A DNA stretch of 64,000 bases, from positions 95,733,844-95,797,843 of the forward strand of contig CM042138.1 of assembly GCA_023376005.1 (NCBI GenBank), given 5' to 3'. Positions 60,114-64,000 of the stretch are shown piece after piece. The position numbers and the translations under genes were made by a program. The DNA comes from Doryteuthis pealeii (Eukaryota > Mollusca > Cephalopoda > Myopsida > Loliginidae). The notes under the pieces were generated by a model. That model was not told the origin of the DNA, did no database searches, and saw nothing but the letters and a program-made list of their open reading frames with translations. Numbering within the stretch: the stretch's first letter is position 1; every line of letters begins with the position of its first letter.

Positions 60114-63100
60114 GTTTAGTGCCACCCACCAAAATATCTCTATCTCAGCTACGGTCCGCAGATTTTAAATTTAAGGTCTCAGTATAAAAAACAACTTGCG
60201 CAAACGATATATTGACATCGCTCTGCTAGCATTTATATATACTATTCCATGACCATTCATACGAAATTTTTTTAGTAACAAATCACACATTTCATTAATG
60301 TCACATAAAAGAGATGAAATAATTTTTTGAGGCTTCATTTTACTCTTTTTTTTTAATCAATGCTCTAATCTGTGGAAACAATTTTTTATTTCCTGTAAGA
60401 TTAATCACAAATTCAATAACAAATATATCAGAAGGGGAAAACATCAGGAATATATATAAACATATCATATAATACTGAAGATACACATATATGAACTGTC
60501 ACGCTAATCATACTGATACATCTAATGATAATAACAATGAAGGCAAATAGATACATATTTTGTCAAGATGATATATATATACTATACACATAACCATTCG
60601 AAAAAATCGCTCCTTTGAAACAACATGTTATATATAAGATGATATATTCAAAATGGAAGAGAGAGAAGAGAAACAAAGCAGACACAGAGAGAAAATACCA
60701 AATATACATCCTATCATATAGTACAGTAAATTATATATATATATACACATCTCGACCACATCGCTCTTCACAAAGAATAGCAAGATTAATTCCAATAATT
60801 TCAATAAAAATCATAAGAAGTTGGAGGTTTTTAAGAATCTCATTGTATTTTCGTTTTTGTTTTGTTGTGGGGGTTGGGTTTTTTACCCCAATTAATAAAG
60901 ACAACAAAATCAAACAATGTATATTAATATGCATTTATGCATACAAAGATGAAAATTCCAAAATACATGAAAGTAAAAAAATTTAAATTTAATCATTATT
61001 AAAAAATGGGTTACAATTGGATGAAATAATGGTTGTGTTTGGTTTTGTTTTCTTAAGTTTTTTTTTTGTTGTTGATTTTGTTTTTTTAGTATGTTTTTCA
61101 TGACAATTTCAAGGCTAACTTTTTTTCAACTAATAAACAGAAATATTCAAGAATCAGCCACAATGAAATCATGGATGACAAAAATACAGGACGATAAGTA
61201 GAAATATTATACGTTGTGTATGAATTAACATCTCAACCAGGAAAAAAAGCACACTAATATTCAGTTCTTATCATAAAAGTGATTAGAATAAAGCAGAATG
61301 AATATAACAGATAGATATGTATACTGCATTACTGACATGCACAAACATGTATGGAATATGCATACCTATATTGCCTTGTTCTCCTTTATTCTGTATACAT
61401 ATAATTGGTTAATTATATATATATGCGATATACCAAATTTTTGACAGCACATTTAAACAAATACAATATAGACTTTTTTCCGCTGTCTTTATGAATCAAT
61501 CAGCATTTAAAAAGATTATTAAAGATATAATAAAGAATAGGTGTAAAGGTATTCTTTTCAGATCAAATTATTTGCTGATCTATATGATACATTTTTTTTT
61601 TAATAAAATGTGGGATTATTAGTAAGGAGTAGAAGAGATACTATAAACTAAAACAATCAAGATGAGCTATGGTGAGCCATACGGCAATAGACATATCTTC
61701 TATATGTAGTAAAATAGGTTTATATAAATAGCTAATGGAAACATTGATATTAAGTAACATATATATAGATAAAGAAAGACAAATAGTACTTGATACTGAC
61801 TGCCATGACATATATCTATCCTTTATCATAAATACTATGATACTTGCTCATAGTATAAAAAGCTCAAATAGCTACACACATGAGGTCTTGTTACCTGACC
61901 ACAATCTGGTGCCTGATTGACACCAGCTGGGTCAAGCCAGGTGAAGGTGTATGATGTTGAAAGACCGACTAATGATCCTCGATTACATTCAGTGAAGATG
62001 TGATCAAGGGCACACAACTTTAGGTGTATTTCCCCTGATATGACTTATGAACCTTGATTTCCAAGTATCATATATACGGTAAATGATATCTTCTATCCTT
62101 ATTTACACTTGCTTTATTACAGGAATAGCTAACTACAAATTAATAAAAACAGTACTATGTTTGTACAAGACTACTCAAGATGTATTTATTCAATTTCCCA
62201 CCAAGGATGGCCCAAGGCTTTTTTACGGTGGAAGACTCTATGAAGATAATAGTGGTTTGAAAAATATGTCCTACTTCTAGCACTTGTCATAGTCATCAGA
62301 GAATTAATCTAACCCCTACTTTTTTGTTCAATGGGGTACCTAGGGTAATTAGATACTGAATATGAGCCTTATATTTATCATGATCCATTCGCAAAATAAC
62401 CGAGTACTAGCATTAAAAACATGTCTTACTCTACTAGCTCGTTAACTATTCGCCTACTACAGTATAAGAACCTTGGGATCACTATCTATATAATAAAATA
62501 TATTTCATCCATACTATACATATCGACCTTTTCACTAGGATATGAAACGCAAAAATACAGATTAACCTTAATATGAACTATACTGTATGACTATATCATT
62601 AGAACTATATGTCTAAAAATGTTTTGTCGTATCAAGCTATACACCATACATAGTTGTCATTTATGTTTACTAGGTATGGCTAGTAATGTTTTTTTTATAG
62701 TTAGAGTGAAGAAAAAAAAAGACTAACATAATAAAAAGTAGAAAAGACAAAACAATTATTTTAGGTATTTCATTCTTGTTTCATTCTTCTTTTTTCTTTG
62801 TTCATGTTAGAAGCGCACAGGACGATGAAGACTAAGATTTTGCCGTTAAGCCCTCATGTCAGTTAGTAATGGGCGACCTTTGAAATTAGCAAACCCACTC
62901 AGATCCTTGAGTTAGCTCCCTTCCCTAAATCCCCTGAATTTAATTCTCCATATTGGATTTTTTTTTTTAGATGTACTTATTAACTATATAAATGAAGGAT
63001 AATAGAATAACATTATCAGAAAGTGAAAACAAATTTTAAATTGTTTTAATGCTGTACTTTCATATGACTAGTGTAGAAAATGTTATGTTGGTTATTAGAC

Positions 63101-63204
63101 CTATGGAATAATACAACCTTTCCTGTTTTACTATTTATATTATTCATTTTTTATCAGTTTTTATTAACTGTTTTATGACCACTCTTCTCCAACCAGTAAT
63201 CTCT

Positions 63205-63500
63205 CTATCTATACACCTATCAATCTAATTTATATTTCTAATCTATATCTATCCAGACTGTTTTATATCTCTTTGTTTATCTCATTTCTTACTCTATCTA
63301 TGATCATATATATATATATATATATATACTTATACTAACATACTTATATAACTATATATATATATATACATTATATGCTCATATCTATCTTTCTTTCTCA
63401 GTCTGTTCATATTATTATTATCTCTTCCAGTCTATTGATAATTGGTCTTCAATCTATATCACTATAATAATATATATCTAATATCCGCAGTCTATTTTAT
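63205..63500. repeat. Compound microsatellite, degraded (arm D)
   Basis: This is the inverted copy of 45,075-45,365, with TA runs broken by stray bases (ATATACTTATACTAACATAC), as expected for uncorrected reads in a repeat. Confidence 0.8.
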
Positions 63501-64000
63501 ATAAAGATGCCCTAATTATTATGGCTTCACCCTCAATTTAGACTCTATTCTGACAATCTATAATAGAAAATTGTATTGCAGTTATGAACCTAAGTTATTA
63601 TGTATACAATTTTGAAATAGAGACAGTATTAAATACATCGCTACATTTACACTTCAGCTGTATTCAGCTTAATATTTTGTGCACCATTAGTAATTTATAA
63701 TTTTTAACTCAGGTTATCTTTGGAACATTTCATTCATTGGGTTTATATACTTGTACTTTCTAGGACTTTTTGGTTTTTGCTGTTACTGTAACAGCATATG
63801 ATGATAGAATTTATATGAACATTATTATTTTGTGATCCAGAGAATGCCCTGTAGTGGCACCTACTTACGAATGCTAATATTTATTATGATTTTAACTTAA
63901 TCTTCAGCAAATATTTATACTGCTCACGCGATCTACTCATCGGACTACGCGACATGTGACACAAGGTTTGGAAGTATAGGCCATCTGTGAGGAATTAACT

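Larger units (their letters stand above)
54371..64000 (-). repeat. Arm D: inverted, error-rich copy of arm C
   Basis: This is the reverse complement of arm C from 54,343 back to about 44,621, pairing position p with about 108,700 minus p. It shares C-specific variants, such as the 14-bp insertion seen here near 59,940 and the C-type bases near 60,145. It carries many more single-base insertions and deletions than C, which is typical of low-coverage uncorrected long-read sequence. It does not reach the UNC93-like exons within the window. Confidence 0.92.
55799..64000 (-). other. Outer part of arm D
   Basis: This mirrors arm C from about 52,870 back to 44,621, including the direct-repeat segment, TIR element, diverged SINE and microsatellites listed separately. 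Many single-base indels break every recognisable motif, and no independent gene is present. Confidence 0.6.

Noticed and set aside
1..64000. CRISPR array, phage, operon or bacterial defence system
   Set aside because: The window is an intron-containing animal genome. The repeats are SINEs, microsatellites and large inverted arms, not spaced direct repeats.

Overview
The window is eukaryotic: a very AT-rich animal genome with long introns, dense microsatellites and several families of short tRNA-derived SINEs. The SINE types and the one recognisable gene, an UNC93-family membrane protein split by introns, suggest a mollusc. A cephalopod is my best guess but is not proven from the sequence. There are no bacterial operons, CRISPR arrays or phage genes.

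The main feature of the window is its architecture. One locus of about 18-21 kb is present four times in alternating orientation: arm A (1-18,274, +), arm B (18,497-32,936, -), a gap of exactly 100 N (32,937-33,036), arm C (33,037-54,343, +) and arm D (54,371-64,000, -). A and B form one large palindrome and C and D form a second. Diagnostic variants agree within each contig and differ between contigs (A=B, C=D). They include a 254-bp SINE-like insertion with a 17-bp target duplication that is present in A and B and absent from C, and a 14-bp indel present in C and D only. The two contigs therefore look like two haplotypes of one locus, each folded back on itself at a different short inverted repeat (hinges near 18,385 and 54,357). 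Single-base indels increase towards the end of B and throughout D. This points to fold-back or chimeric reads plus an unpurged haplotype, although a real inverted duplication with arm homogenisation is not excluded.

Gene content: in each complete arm, reading away from the contig start, there is about 3 kb of SINE- and MITE-rich DNA. Next comes a long exon of an UNC93-like transporter with an unusual N-terminal cytosolic extension of about 550 residues, then an intron of 1.2-1.5 kb, then a second short exon of the same gene ending at a probable GC-type splice donor. The remaining 3' exons are not visible before the sequence turns around. Arm C (37,020-39,570 and 40,789-40,924) has the intact reading frame; A and B carry small indels. 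The 12 kb beyond holds SINEs, microsatellites, a candidate TIR element and a possible first exon on the opposite strand. The centre of the C/D palindrome, which contig 1 lacks, holds a candidate exon of an unrecognised gene.

Use arm C as the reference. Treat A, B and D as allelic or artefactual copies until the palindromes are tested with raw reads.
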